Source of the DNA: CAZLMW01 sp964560875
GTDB lineage: Bacteria > Myxococcota_A > UBA9042
Reading direction: 5' to 3'
NCBI GenBank assembly: GCA_964560875.1
Contig: CAZLMW010000020.1
Location: forward strand, 1 to 64,000
Length of the DNA: 64,000 bases
Shown piece by piece: positions 16,585 to 25,582 of the stretch. The first letter of the stretch is position 1; every line of letters begins with the position of its first letter. The position numbers and the translations under genes are program-made. The notes beneath the pieces are model-generated. The model saw nothing but the letters and a program-made list of their open reading frames with translations, did no database searches and was not told the origin of the DNA.

Positions 16585-19287
16585 ATGGGAAAACACGTAT
16601 TCGTGACCGGAGTCACGGGATTCGTCGGCAAGGTCGTGCTCGAAGAGCTGATGCGTCGCCAGGACGCGCTCGACATTGAGACCGTCTACGTGCTCATCCG
16701 TCGCAAACGCGGCACCGCGCCGGCTCGCCGTTTCCGGTACGAGGTGATGGCGTCGCGCTGTTTCTCGCTGCTTGATGACGGCTGGGAGCGCAAGGTCGAG
16801 GTCGTCGCCGGCGAGCTGACCGAACCCCGCTGCGGGTTGAGCGAAGATGCTTTGGGGGCCGTCACGTCCAAGATCACCCATATCATTCACTGCGCAGCGT
16901 CGGTCGACTTCCATCTGCCCATCGCGCAGGCCGCTGCCGCCAACATCACGTCCGCGCTGAACATGCTCGCGTTGGCCCGCAAGTGCCCCCGCCTCCTTTC
17001 ATTCGTCGACACCTCGACCGCCTACGTGACGCCCAATTACAACGAAAAGGCCATCGAAGAGGCGCTCGCCCCCCTGCCCCGCTCGGCCGAGTCCATCTAC
17101 CGCAGCATCGTCGACGGCACGGCTGATGAGGAGTCCCTGCTGCGCGAAACCGGGCACCCGAACACGTACACCTACACCAAGTGCATCGCCGAACACCTGC
17201 TGATGGAGCGGCGCGGCGACCTGCCGTTGACGATTTTGCGACCGAGCATCATCAGCGCGTCGTGGCGCTACCCGTTCCCCGGCTGGATCGACAGCGCGGC
17301 GGCCTTCGCGGGCTTCGTGGTGACCATCGGCGGCGGCCATATGCGCGCGCTTGTCGCCAACACCGAGGCGTACCTGGACCTGATTCCGGTCGACGAAGTG
17401 GCGTCCCGAGCCATCGACCTTGCGCTCGTCCTGCCACCGCCCACGCGCGTCGATCAGCCGTCCATCTACCACGCCACCGCCGGCATCCAGAACTCGTGCC
17501 GCATCGGTGACACCATCACCACCATCATCGATTTCTACACGCGCCACCCCGTCCACCGCACGCCGGGTCTGAAGTACATCGGCAAGCCCGGCAAGCGCTT
17601 CAAGCTCAAGGACTTGCAGCACCAGGCGGGCCCAGCCCAGGCGGCGCGCGCGCTCTTCAAGGTGACCGGTCAGCGCAAGATGAGCCGCCAGGTCAAGCGT
17701 CTCATCGACGGCATCGCCAAGCTCAACAAGGCGTTTCCGTACTTCACGAGCCGCACATTCGACTTCCAATCATCGCTGCCGATCGACGATCCGCAGTTCA
17801 ATGCGCGCGAGTACGTCGAGATCTCCTGCGCGGGCATCTACCGCTACCTGCTGCAAAAGGACGATACGGAGACAGCGTTTGCCGGCGCTCGCCACGTCGG
17901 CGACGGATCGGACATGCGCTGGATGGTGACCCAGCCCAAGGGCAACTGGGCGATCCGCGGCTCGGCCTTTACGGTGAAGAAGGCGCTCAAGCGCTGCACC
18001 GAGCTGGTTACATTCGACCAACCGTCGTTCGAGCGCGCGGTCGAATCGCTGCCCGATGGCGCGTTGACGGTGCTGATTCCCAGCCACCGCAGCTACATGG
18101 ACTTTGTGCTTGTCAGCTACCTCGCGTTCGCCCGGCCCGACCTCGGCATCGCCATACCGCGCATCGCTGCGACGTCCGATTTCGCCAAGATCCCGGTCAT
18201 CGGCGAGCTCTTCCGGCACACGCAGGCGTTCTACATCAAGCGCGGAGTCGGCCGGGAAGACCCGGACTTGACCCGTCAGATCCACCAGTTGGTCGACAAC
18301 AAGGAGACGCTGGAGTTCTTCATCGAAGGCACGCGCAGCCGGTCCCGCCAGTTCTTGCGTCCCAAGCGTGGTCTGCTCCGCGCGATCCAGTCGACCGGCG
18401 CCACGTGCGCGATCCTGCCGATCGCATTGACGTACGACCGCGTGCCCGAAGAGTCGGTGTTTGCGACCGAGCTCGGAGGCGCCCCGAAACCGAAGATGCA
18501 GCTGCGCGACCTGCTCAAATGGACCGGGCGCGTAGGCCGCGGCAAAATCAACCTGGGCCGCGTCCACATGACGTGCGCCGAGCCGGTGATTCTCGATGCG
18601 CAGGCCGACGTTTACGCCGTCGCCGACACCATCATGGCGCGCTTGCAGGAGCGCACGGCCGCCACGACATTCCACCTGCGCGCGTTCCTGCACCACAACG
18701 CCATCGACGGCGTGGATCTGCCTTGGTTGCGGCGCGCCTTGTTGCGGCGCGGTGGTCAGGTCATCGACAGCCGGCTGCGCGATGAAAACGGCGTCACGGC
18801 GTGCATGGAGCAGTGCATGCGCTACCAGTGGCTGCACTTGTTCTACCCCGAAGCGATCTCGGCCTACCCCAACCATCCGGCGATTCAGCATCACACCTCG
18901 CTCAACGGGTACGCGCCCGGCGCCGACGATATCGATGTCGACGACGAGCTTGCCGATCCGTGCGTCCGCGCCGTGCTCCGGGCGCTGTTCGAGCCGATTT
19001 GCCGCGACTACGTCACCGTCGCCACGTCGCTCGGTTCGCCCACCGGTCGCATCGGTGTGTCCAACCCGAAGATGCTCGTCCGCAAGGTTCCGACCGCGCA
19101 CCTGCCCAACATCGAGGCCTGCTTCCAAGACCTCTGTGAGCGAGGCATCCTGCGCCGCACGGCCGTCAACGGTGAGTACGACTGGGGCCCCAAAGCGCAC
19201 GACATCGGCGAATACGAAGCCGCTTGCCGCTGGCCCGATGACGATGGTATCGACGCGCCCCGCTGGTCCACGGTGGTCTGGGCCTGA
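16585..19287 (+). CDS. Fatty acyl-CoA reductase fused to GNPAT-like acyltransferase
   Basis: A 900-residue two-domain protein. Residues 1 to about 390 are a FAR-type (NAD_binding_4) reductase: VTGVTGFVGKVV nucleotide-binding motif at the very N-terminus and the catalytic YTYTK (Y-x3-K) motif, followed by a FAR C-terminal segment. Residues about 440-900 are a glycerol-3-phosphate/DHAP acyltransferase, with motif HRSYMD (His501-Asp506, the H-x4-D catalytic box), FYIKRG, EGTRSRS (from Glu581) and a GPAT-type C-terminal helical region. FAR makes fatty alcohol from acyl-CoA; GNPAT-like enzymes make 1-acyl-DHAP. Those are exactly the two substrates of the AGPS-like enzyme encoded just upstream. The ATG at 16585 has GGAGG six bases upstream; an upstream TTG (16561) is less likely. 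Whether the acyl acceptor is DHAP or glycerol-3-phosphate cannot be read from sequence. Confidence 0.9.
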   Translation: MGKHVFVTGVTGFVGKVVLEELMRRQDALDIETVYVLIRRKRGTAPARRFRYEVMASRCFSLLDDGWERKVEVVAGELTEPRCGLSEDALGAVTSKITHIIHCAASVDFHLPIAQAAAANITSALNMLALARKCPRLLSFVDTSTAYVTPNYNEKAIEEALAPLPRSAESIYRSIVDGTADEESLLRETGHPNTYTYTKCIAEHLLMERRGDLPLTILRPSIISASWRYPFPGWIDSAAAFAGFVVTIGGGHMRALVANTEAYLDLIPVDEVASRAIDLALVLPPPTRVDQPSIYHATAGIQNSCRIGDTITTIIDFYTRHPVHRTPGLKYIGKPGKRFKLKDLQHQAGPAQAARALFKVTGQRKMSRQVKRLIDGIAKLNKAFPYFTSRTFDFQSSLPIDDPQFNAREYVEISCAGIYRYLLQKDDTETAFAGARHVGDGSDMRWMVTQPKGNWAIRGSAFTVKKALKRCTELVTFDQPSFERAVESLPDGALTVLIPSHRSYMDFVLVSYLAFARPDLGIAIPRIAATSDFAKIPVIGELFRHTQAFYIKRGVGREDPDLTRQIHQLVDNKETLEFFIEGTRSRSRQFLRPKRGLLRAIQSTGATCAILPIALTYDRVPEESVFATELGGAPKPKMQLRDLLKWTGRVGRGKINLGRVHMTCAEPVILDAQADVYAVADTIMARLQERTAATTFHLRAFLHHNAIDGVDLPWLRRALLRRGGQVIDSRLRDENGVTACMEQCMRYQWLHLFYPEAISAYPNHPAIQHHTSLNGYAPGADDIDVDDELADPCVRAVLRALFEPICRDYVTVATSLGSPTGRIGVSNPKMLVRKVPTAHLPNIEACFQDLCERGILRRTAVNGEYDWGPKAHDIGEYEAACRWPDDDGIDAPRWSTVVWA

Positions 19288-19335
19288 TCCCCGCCGGCGC
19301 TACCCCATCGCGGCGCCGCTGCAACGGATACAACC

Positions 19336-20442
19336 ATGCTCGATGCACCCGTGACGGTTCCGGAAGTGAAGACACGTATCAACAGTGAAGGCCAACTCGC
19401 CGGGACGTTTCTTGTCACCGGCGCCACCGGCTTCCTCGGCCGGCAGGTCATCTCGGCGCTGCACGGTAACCACCCCCAAGCCAAGGCGCTCAACCTCGTA
19501 CGCAGCGTCGCGACCTGGCGCGGCTACGATTGGACGACACCGTTTGACCGCGTCGACCTGATCTCGGGCTCCGTGACCAAACCCGACGGCTGGTTCGACG
19601 ATCCGCGCCTCGACGGCATCAATGGCATTTTGCACCTCGCGGCGCTGGTTCGACATAGCCGCAACGAGCCCTACGACATCTACGAGACCAACGTCGAAGG
19701 CACGCTGAACATGGTTCGGCTCGCCGCGCGCAAGAAGTGTCGGATGATCTTCGTGTCTACTTCGGGAACGGTCGGCTGCTTCAAGAGCCCCAAGGCCTGG
19801 GCCGACGAGAACTCCGCGTACTGCGAACAGGAAGTCGCGGACTGGCCCTACTATCACAGCAAGATCCTGGCCGAACGACAGGCTCGCCAGCTCGCCAAGG
19901 ACCTCGGCGTCGAGCTCGTCATCATCCGACCGCCGGTCATGCTCGGCCCGGGCGACCACCGCTTCCGCAGCACCGGTCACATCATCAAGCACATCCTGCG
20001 CAAGCTCCCGTTCCTGCTCCACGGCGGCATCCACTTCACGGACATCCGCGACGCGTCGACCGCCATCTTGTCGGCGATGCAGCACCCGCGACCTCGCCCG
20101 ATCTACCACCTCGAAGGGACGGCGTGCGGCGTCGTGCAGTTCTTCGACATGATCGAACAGGTCAGCGGCATCCCGCGGCCGAGCCCGGTCTTGCCCTTCC
20201 ATCCCGCGTGGGTGCTGGCGCTGATCGATGAACGAGTCGGGATCATCACCAAGGGAGAGGCCCTGCACCTGCTGCCCGATCCCGTTGTTGTCGAAATGGC
20301 CAGCCGCTACTGGGACGTGCGTTCGCTCTGGGCCGAAGACGAGCTCGGGTACGTGGCGCGCGACGGATTGACGACGCTGCGTGACACGGTGGGTTGGTTG
20401 AAGGATAATCACCCCGAAGTCGGGGCTGTCTTCAGCGCCTGA
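19336..20442 (+). CDS. Extended SDR; candidate alkyl/acyl-DHAP reductase
   Basis: A 368-residue extended short-chain dehydrogenase/reductase. Motif VTGATGFLGRQV (about residues 31-42) binds NAD(P), LHLAALV is the family LxxAA-type loop, and YYHSK (Y-x3-K) is catalytic. The C-terminal half has the substrate-binding pattern of NAD-dependent epimerase/3-beta-HSD-like proteins (RPPVMLGPGDHRF, then HFTDIRDAS). The gene follows the reductase-acyltransferase fusion by 48 bases. The ether-lipid pathway needs a reductase turning 1-alkyl-DHAP into 1-alkyl-glycerol-3-phosphate, and this enzyme is the obvious candidate by position. Family membership is certain; substrate is inference. The animal counterpart (DHRS7B/PexRAP) is a classical, not extended, SDR. 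Confidence 0.87.
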   Translation: MLDAPVTVPEVKTRINSEGQLAGTFLVTGATGFLGRQVISALHGNHPQAKALNLVRSVATWRGYDWTTPFDRVDLISGSVTKPDGWFDDPRLDGINGILHLAALVRHSRNEPYDIYETNVEGTLNMVRLAARKKCRMIFVSTSGTVGCFKSPKAWADENSAYCEQEVADWPYYHSKILAERQARQLAKDLGVELVIIRPPVMLGPGDHRFRSTGHIIKHILRKLPFLLHGGIHFTDIRDASTAILSAMQHPRPRPIYHLEGTACGVVQFFDMIEQVSGIPRPSPVLPFHPAWVLALIDERVGIITKGEALHLLPDPVVVEMASRYWDVRSLWAEDELGYVARDGLTTLRDTVGWLKDNHPEVGAVFSA

Positions 20443-20488
20443 CGGTCAACCCGGCCCAACCTTCCCATTTAAACGGTCCAAGCAAGCC

Positions 20489-21199
20489 TTGTCCGCCATC
20501 TACGAACAGTACATGCGGTGCGGCTCATGCCGCGCGTTTGAGGTCGCCTTCACCGACCGCGTCGGTCGCACGATGGGCCAGTGTATTCGCCGACCTCAGC
20601 ACGGCCAGCTCGCCGCGAGCGCGATGGGGTGCGAAGACTATTTGCTGGACCGTTCGTCCCTGGTGCCGGGCGCCAAGGTCCCCGACAACATCGACATGAC
20701 GCCGCGGCAACGCGAGCGACGCCGCGCGATACAGCGCGCGATGCAGCAGCGTGCGCGCCGGCCGAAGTCGACCAGCAGACGACCGAAGTACGAAGAACCC
20801 CCGAAGGTCAAGCTGCGAGACATTCCGCTGGCTTTTGGCGACGACGAGGAGGGAACGATGGACCGCGACGAACTCAAGGGCATCCTGGCCGAGGTTCTCG
20901 ACGAAGCGCTCGGCATCTCCGACGCACCGATGCACCCGCGCTTCCGTGGCGGCAAGGTGGTGGTGCAGCCCGGCAACCCCGAGTTGTCGCCCAAGGAGAT
21001 CCCGATCGACGCGCTGTTCCGCAAGATCACGTCGGTCCGCGACAAGCTCCGCGTGCTCGAGCAGAAGATCAACACGAACAAGGCGATGGAAGCTGACGAC
21101 CGCGCGCAGCTGCAGGGCTACATCAGCTCGGCCTATGGGTCGCTGACCACCTTCAACTTCCTGTTCCGCGACCGCGACGACGGCTTTTCGTCGAAATAG
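20489..21199 (+). CDS. Uncharacterised four-cysteine protein, end of ether-lipid unit
   Basis: A 236-residue soluble protein that I do not recognise. Residues 11-50 hold four cysteines spaced C-x2-C-x17-C-x18-C (CGSC, QCIRR, GCEDY), suitable for zinc or an Fe-S cluster. Residues about 75-110 are a very basic segment (RRRAIQRAMQQRARRPKS). The C-terminal half contains a predicted coiled coil (RDKLRVLEQKINTNKAMEADDR). The start is either TTG at 20489 or ATG at 20513; neither has a strong ribosome site. It lies 46 bases after the SDR gene and is convergent with dinB, so it is probably the last gene of the operon. Confidence 0.7.
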   Translation: MSAIYEQYMRCGSCRAFEVAFTDRVGRTMGQCIRRPQHGQLAASAMGCEDYLLDRSSLVPGAKVPDNIDMTPRQRERRRAIQRAMQQRARRPKSTSRRPKYEEPPKVKLRDIPLAFGDDEEGTMDRDELKGILAEVLDEALGISDAPMHPRFRGGKVVVQPGNPELSPKEIPIDALFRKITSVRDKLRVLEQKINTNKAMEADDRAQLQGYISSAYGSLTTFNFLFRDRDDGFSSK

Positions 21200-21227
21200 G
21201 AGCCTGTGGCGCATCCAAGTGCGCGAC

Positions 21228-22340
21228 TCACCACCCCGTCGGCCACAGCTCCATCTGCCGCGTATGACGGCTCGTTGCGCGGGGCGCTTCGAGGCGGACA
21301 CCGATCCCAAGCAGCCGCACCGGCCTCTGGCCACGCGACCACGCATCGTCCAGTAGCTCCGCGAATGCGGCCACACTTGGCTCGGCGGCGGTCTGCCCGT
21401 CGGTCATCGGCGGGGTGCGGTCGACGGTCGTCGTCTCGAAGTCATCAAAGCGCACCTTGACCGTCCAGCCACGCACGCGTTCCCGAATCCCGGGCTGGTC
21501 ATAGCGCTGCGAGAACCGCCGCCAAAGTCCTTCCAATTCACGGCGGCACGCGTCGAGATCCGGCAGGTCTTCGGCGTAGGTGCGTTCGACACTGACGCTC
21601 TTGCGGATGCGCTCCGTCACGACCGGGCGCTCATCGATGCCGCCCGCCAGCCTGTGAAGCCTCGGGCCCCATCGACCGAACATGGATTCCAGCTGGTGTT
21701 CGTCGTATTTGCGCACGTCAGCGCAGGTTTCGATGCCCAAAGCGGTCAGCTTCTCCCCCATCTTGGGGCCCACACCCGGGATCTTGCGAACCGGCAGCGC
21801 GCCGACGAATCCCGCGACGTCTTCGGGGCGAATCACGGTCAGGCCGTCGGGTTTTCGCCAATCGCTCGCCACTTTCGCGAGGAACTTGTTGGGCGCCACA
21901 CCCGCCGAAGCGGTCAGCCCGGTCTCATCCCGAATGGCGCGGCGAATCGCGGTCGCGATGAGGGTGGCACTGCCGTGAAAGTGCTCCGCGTTGGAGACGT
22001 CGAGGTACGCCTCGTCGAGAGACAGCGGCTCAATGGCCGATGTGAACCGCTCGAAGATGGCGCGGATTTGCCGGGACTCGCGCTGATAGACCTCAAATCG
22101 GGGCGGAACGATGACCAATTCCGGGCACAAGCGCACCGCGCGCGACATGGGCATGGCCGAGTGCACGCCGTATTTGCGGGCGACGTAGTTGGCGGTCGCA
22201 ACCACGCCACGGACATCCGGTCGACCGCCGACGGCGAGGGGTTTGTCGGCGAGATGCGGCGCGTCCCGGACCTCGATCGCCGCATAGAACATGTCCATGT
22301 CGACGTGAATGATCTTGCGCGGTGATCGGGCGTTGTTCAC
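21228..22340 (-). CDS. dinB: DNA polymerase IV (Y family)
   Basis: Error-prone translesion polymerase of 370 residues. Catalytic motifs are intact: IIHVDMDMFYA (Asp14) and SLDEAYLD (Asp109-Glu110). The NPLAVGG-like loop (DKPLAVGGR), the SAGVAPNKFLAKVASD palm segment, the helix-hairpin-helix KIPGVGPK and the little-finger domain follow. The extreme C-terminus, RQMELWP, resembles a beta-clamp binding pentapeptide (QLxLF type). The start is GTG at 22340, six bases after the stop of the barrel protein gene. dinB is therefore the last gene of the envelope-transport unit; no LexA-type operator was seen next to it. Confidence 0.95.
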   Translation of the reverse strand: MNNARSPRKIIHVDMDMFYAAIEVRDAPHLADKPLAVGGRPDVRGVVATANYVARKYGVHSAMPMSRAVRLCPELVIVPPRFEVYQRESRQIRAIFERFTSAIEPLSLDEAYLDVSNAEHFHGSATLIATAIRRAIRDETGLTASAGVAPNKFLAKVASDWRKPDGLTVIRPEDVAGFVGALPVRKIPGVGPKMGEKLTALGIETCADVRKYDEHQLESMFGRWGPRLHRLAGGIDERPVVTERIRKSVSVERTYAEDLPDLDACRRELEGLWRRFSQRYDQPGIRERVRGWTVKVRFDDFETTTVDRTPPMTDGQTAAEPSVAAFAELLDDAWSRGQRPVRLLGIGVRLEAPRATSRHTRQMELWPTGW

Positions 22341-22346
22341 GTGCTC

Positions 22347-23642
22347 TCACCAGGTCCAGCGAAACTCCGCGTTGACGAAATACGTTTCTGGATCGAGCAC
22401 ATCTACGCCAAAACCCGCGGCCGCGACGCCTTCGTCGGACACGCTGTAGGTGGTGTAGTTGCCGAGCACGACCACATCGTCGTTCGCGGTCGGAGAATAC
22501 CAGACAAGTGTCTGCAAACCAACAAGCGGGTGGGCCTGCCAGGTCATCGAGGCGGCCGCCTGGGTCGTCAGCTTGGTCTGGTCGGCGATCCAGCGGTCGA
22601 GGCCGTTGGCGCCCCATGGATCGACGGAAGGCAGCGCGAGCAAATCGCCGAGCGTGGTGATGTTCACGTAGTCGCCACGCTTGACCATCCCCTCGAAGAC
22701 GAAGGAGATATCGGGCGTCACCTGGTGCATGAAGCCGGCGACAACGATGTGACCGTCGAAGCCGAAGTGTCCGTTGGCGGGACGCTGCGTCACGTGTTCG
22801 AGGCGAAACAACCAGCCGGCGAAGTCCAATTGCGCGCCCAGGCCGACCATCCAACGGCGCGGGGCGTGGCCGCCGATAACGATGACGTCGCCAAGATCGA
22901 ACGATAGCGCGATGCGCCCGAGCAGCGCCGACCGATCGAGATCCAGCGGGGCGTCGAATTGGGGCAGCTTGGTGGGGGCGAAGCCGGCTGCGGCGATGAC
23001 AGATGCGCGCAAAGACGTGACCGGAGCGTCTTCCCAGAGCGTCTCGTAGTCGAGGCGGATGGCATCGACACCGGGCTTGTACGCGCGGAAGAAGTCGAGC
23101 GGCGAGAAGGGCGCGAACACGTCGTGGGGCGTGAAAATCAGCGTTGACGCGAGGTTGATGGGCTGGCGACCGACGGCGAGGTCGAAGCTGCCGTGGTGCG
23201 CGGTGAGCACGAGTCGGTCGATGTCTGCGGTCACTCCGGCGCGGCCGCTGCCTGAAAACCGGCGTCCGGCTGCCAAGCCTGGCCAGCGCAGGAGCTCGGC
23301 TGTGCCGATCGCGGGGATGACGACGGTGCGCTCGGTGTCATCGAGCGCTGCAAACAGGCCCCCGACAACGAAATGGCCCTCGACGCCGATGTCGTCCCAG
23401 TCCCCGGTCACCATCAGCCGATGCCGAAGCGAGCCGTCGATGCCGCGATCGATCGGCTCCCCGGTGACCGAGCGGATGGGCGCCAGGACCGCGACCGTGC
23501 GGGCGAAGCCACCCACATCCCATTCACCAGCCCGTGCAGTCGGCGCCGCAAGCAGCGGGATCGCCAGCATGAGACCGACGGTCAAACCGGCCGTGACACG
23601 TCGCGTCAACGTGGCGTTACTCCTCTTCGCCGCGGCGTTCAT
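22347..23642 (-). CDS. Outer-membrane beta-barrel protein
   Basis: A 431-residue exported protein with a clear signal peptide (basic N-terminus, LMLAIPLLAAPTARA cleavage region). The mature part alternates short amphipathic strands, e.g. HRLMVTGDWDDIGVEGHFVV and GWLFRLEHVTQRP, and ends FRWTW, an aromatic C-terminal strand typical of BAM-inserted barrels. It overlaps the ATPase gene by 26 bases, indicating translational coupling. In context it may be the outer-membrane receiver for whatever the ABC system and LolA-like protein move. No porin subfamily was recognised. Confidence 0.8.
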   Translation of the reverse strand: MNAAAKRSNATLTRRVTAGLTVGLMLAIPLLAAPTARAGEWDVGGFARTVAVLAPIRSVTGEPIDRGIDGSLRHRLMVTGDWDDIGVEGHFVVGGLFAALDDTERTVVIPAIGTAELLRWPGLAAGRRFSGSGRAGVTADIDRLVLTAHHGSFDLAVGRQPINLASTLIFTPHDVFAPFSPLDFFRAYKPGVDAIRLDYETLWEDAPVTSLRASVIAAAGFAPTKLPQFDAPLDLDRSALLGRIALSFDLGDVIVIGGHAPRRWMVGLGAQLDFAGWLFRLEHVTQRPANGHFGFDGHIVVAGFMHQVTPDISFVFEGMVKRGDYVNITTLGDLLALPSVDPWGANGLDRWIADQTKLTTQAAASMTWQAHPLVGLQTLVWYSPTANDDVVVLGNYTTYSVSDEGVAAAGFGVDVLDPETYFVNAEFRWTW

Positions 23643-24327
23643 CGGCCACGAGTTTGCCGTCGCGCAGGCGGACGATGCGGCGGGCGCGATCCATCACCTT
23701 CTGGTCGTGCGTCGAAAAGAGGAACGTGACGCCCTGCTCGCGGTTGAGCTTCTCCATCACGTCGAGCAGCGATTCGGCGGTTGCAGTGTCGAGATTGGCG
23801 GTGGGTTCGTCGGCGAGAACCAAGGCAGGCCGGGTCGCGATGGCGCGCGCGATGGCCACCCGTTGTTGTTGGCCACCCGAGAGCTCGTCAGGACGCCGAT
23901 TTGCGAGCTCCCCGAGGCCGACCGCTTCGAGCACTGCCATCACGCGTTCGCGCCGCTCCTTGTCGGGCATGCCTTGGAGCATGAGCACGAGCTCGGCGTT
24001 CTCGAACGCGGTGAGCACGGGGATGAGGTTGTAGGCCTGGAAGACGAAGCCAAGCTTATCGCGGCGCAGCTCGGAGCGTTCGGTTCGCGAGATCCCGCCG
24101 ATGTCGCGTCCCTGCAGCGTGATCGTGCCGCTGTCGGGGGCGTCGAGGGCGCCGATCAAGTTCAAGGCCGTGGTCTTGCCGCTGCCCGATGGGCCACACA
24201 GCGCCGCAAACTCGCCCGCTTCGATCGCAAGGCTGAGCCCGTCGAGCGCGCGGATCTCGAATTCCCCCTGGTGATAGACGCGGCTGACCTCGCGCAGCTC
24301 GACAATGGGGGAGGCGGATGCGTTCAT
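23617..24327 (-). CDS. ABC transporter ATPase, LolD/MacB type
   Basis: A 236-residue nucleotide-binding subunit. Walker A is GPSGSGKTTALN (about residues 45-56), the signature is LSGGQQQRVAIARA, Walker B is LVLADEP, followed by TANLD and the switch His in FSTHD. Sequence and neighbours place it in the LolD/MacB/FtsE (type VII) group, which works with FtsX-like permeases to extract lipoproteins or drive envelope processes rather than cross-membrane import. It starts 4 bases after the permease stop. Confidence 0.93.
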   Translation of the reverse strand: MNASASPIVELREVSRVYHQGEFEIRALDGLSLAIEAGEFAALCGPSGSGKTTALNLIGALDAPDSGTITLQGRDIGGISRTERSELRRDKLGFVFQAYNLIPVLTAFENAELVLMLQGMPDKERRERVMAVLEAVGLGELANRRPDELSGGQQQRVAIARAIATRPALVLADEPTANLDTATAESLLDVMEKLNREQGVTFLFSTHDQKVMDRARRIVRLRDGKLVADERRGEEE

Positions 24328-24331
24328 GGCT

Positions 24332-25582
24332 TCAGTCCAGGACTCGCAGGGATTCGATCGGCTCGAGCCGCGCGGCTTTGAGCGCCGGATAGAGCGCCGC
24401 GCCGATGGTCAGGCAGAACACGGCGAACGGAATCACGAAGTAGTGCGCGTCGGCCAGGCGCAGGTGCAACGTCATGTCGAAGACGACGCCGCCGACCTCG
24501 AGCTGCTCGGTCATCATGCCGGACAGGTCGATGCCGGTGCTGTACAGGAAATAGGCCCACGGCAAGACAAGCAGCCCGCCGAGCACCAGGCCGAGCAAGC
24601 CGACCCACACCGACTCGAGAATCACGAGCGCAAACAGCCGCCGCGGCCGCATGCCGATCGCGAGCAGCACGCCGAGCTCCCGTCGACGTTCCAGCACACC
24701 CATCAGCATCGTGTTCAAGATGCCGGCCGCGACGACCAGGCCGATCAGCAGCTGGAAGATCTCGTTGCTCGCGCGGTCGACCTGCACGTAGCTCGCCATC
24801 GCGGGTTGGGTCTGCTGCCAGGTCTTCACCTCGACACCCGGACCGACTGCCTTGGAGACGGCGTCGCGCACGGCCGCGCTCGCCCGGTGTTCGTGGTTGA
24901 AAACGGCGAGGATCGTCGCGGCCTCGGGTCCGAGCTTGAGCACCCTCCGCGCCTTGTCGATAGGCAACAGCACCGTGCCCATGTCGACCTCGGCCACGCC
25001 GGTCTGGAAGATGCCGCGGACGCGGGCGACCTCGCTGACGATCTCGCCTTCGACGTCGGTCGCGGTCCAGACAAGCTTGCTGCCCAACTCCAGCTGCAAG
25101 GTCTTGGCCATCCGCGCGCCGATGATGCAGCCGCCGTCGTCCACTTTACCGTCTTTGCCCAACAGCGCGGTGCCCTGCTCGAGCTTCTTGACGAAGAGGT
25201 TGCGCTCGGCCGTATCCCGTTTCGGATCGATGCCAAGCAGCAGGCCGCCGGTCGTCTTGCGCGCCGTTGCAAAGAGGCCCTGTCCGACCACGCGTGGCAC
25301 GACAGCTTGCACACCTCGGGCGGCGCTCGCGGCTTTTGCCATCGATTCGGCGTTGGCGATGCGCTTGGAGATGGATGGATCGTCGTTGTAGCCGGGCGCC
25401 GCGACGCTGACGTGACCGAAACCCATCGTGGCGCTCTTGCCGACCATGTCGTTGTACGCCCACTCCGCGATGCCGAGGAACGTCGTGGCCATCCAGACCG
25501 CGCCCGCCACCGACAGCGACGTGATCAGGGTGCGCCGCTTGCTCCGCCACAGGTTGCGCCAACTCAGCCGTACGAGATCCAT
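24332..25582 (-). CDS. FtsX/LolCE-family ABC permease (second)
   Basis: A 416-residue MacB/LolCE-type permease: one N-terminal membrane helix (LITSLSVAGAVWMATTFLGI), a large periplasmic domain of about 230 residues, then three helices in the C-terminal FtsX domain (LLIGLVVAAGILNTMLMGV; LFALVILESVWVGLLGLVLG; FVIPFAVFCLTIGAALYPAL), ending ARLEPIESLRVLD. It is paired with the preceding permease with no gap, giving the two different permease subunits expected for a LolC/LolE-like heterodimer. Substrate unknown. Confidence 0.9.
   Translation of the reverse strand: MDLVRLSWRNLWRSKRRTLITSLSVAGAVWMATTFLGIAEWAYNDMVGKSATMGFGHVSVAAPGYNDDPSISKRIANAESMAKAASAARGVQAVVPRVVGQGLFATARKTTGGLLLGIDPKRDTAERNLFVKKLEQGTALLGKDGKVDDGGCIIGARMAKTLQLELGSKLVWTATDVEGEIVSEVARVRGIFQTGVAEVDMGTVLLPIDKARRVLKLGPEAATILAVFNHEHRASAAVRDAVSKAVGPGVEVKTWQQTQPAMASYVQVDRASNEIFQLLIGLVVAAGILNTMLMGVLERRRELGVLLAIGMRPRRLFALVILESVWVGLLGLVLGGLLVLPWAYFLYSTGIDLSGMMTEQLEVGGVVFDMTLHLRLADAHYFVIPFAVFCLTIGAALYPALKAARLEPIESLRVLD

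Noticed and set aside
25296..25313. A sigma-54-like TGGCAC...TTGCA sequence
   Set aside because: Spacing is six instead of five bases and it lies inside a permease gene with no downstream gene in that direction.
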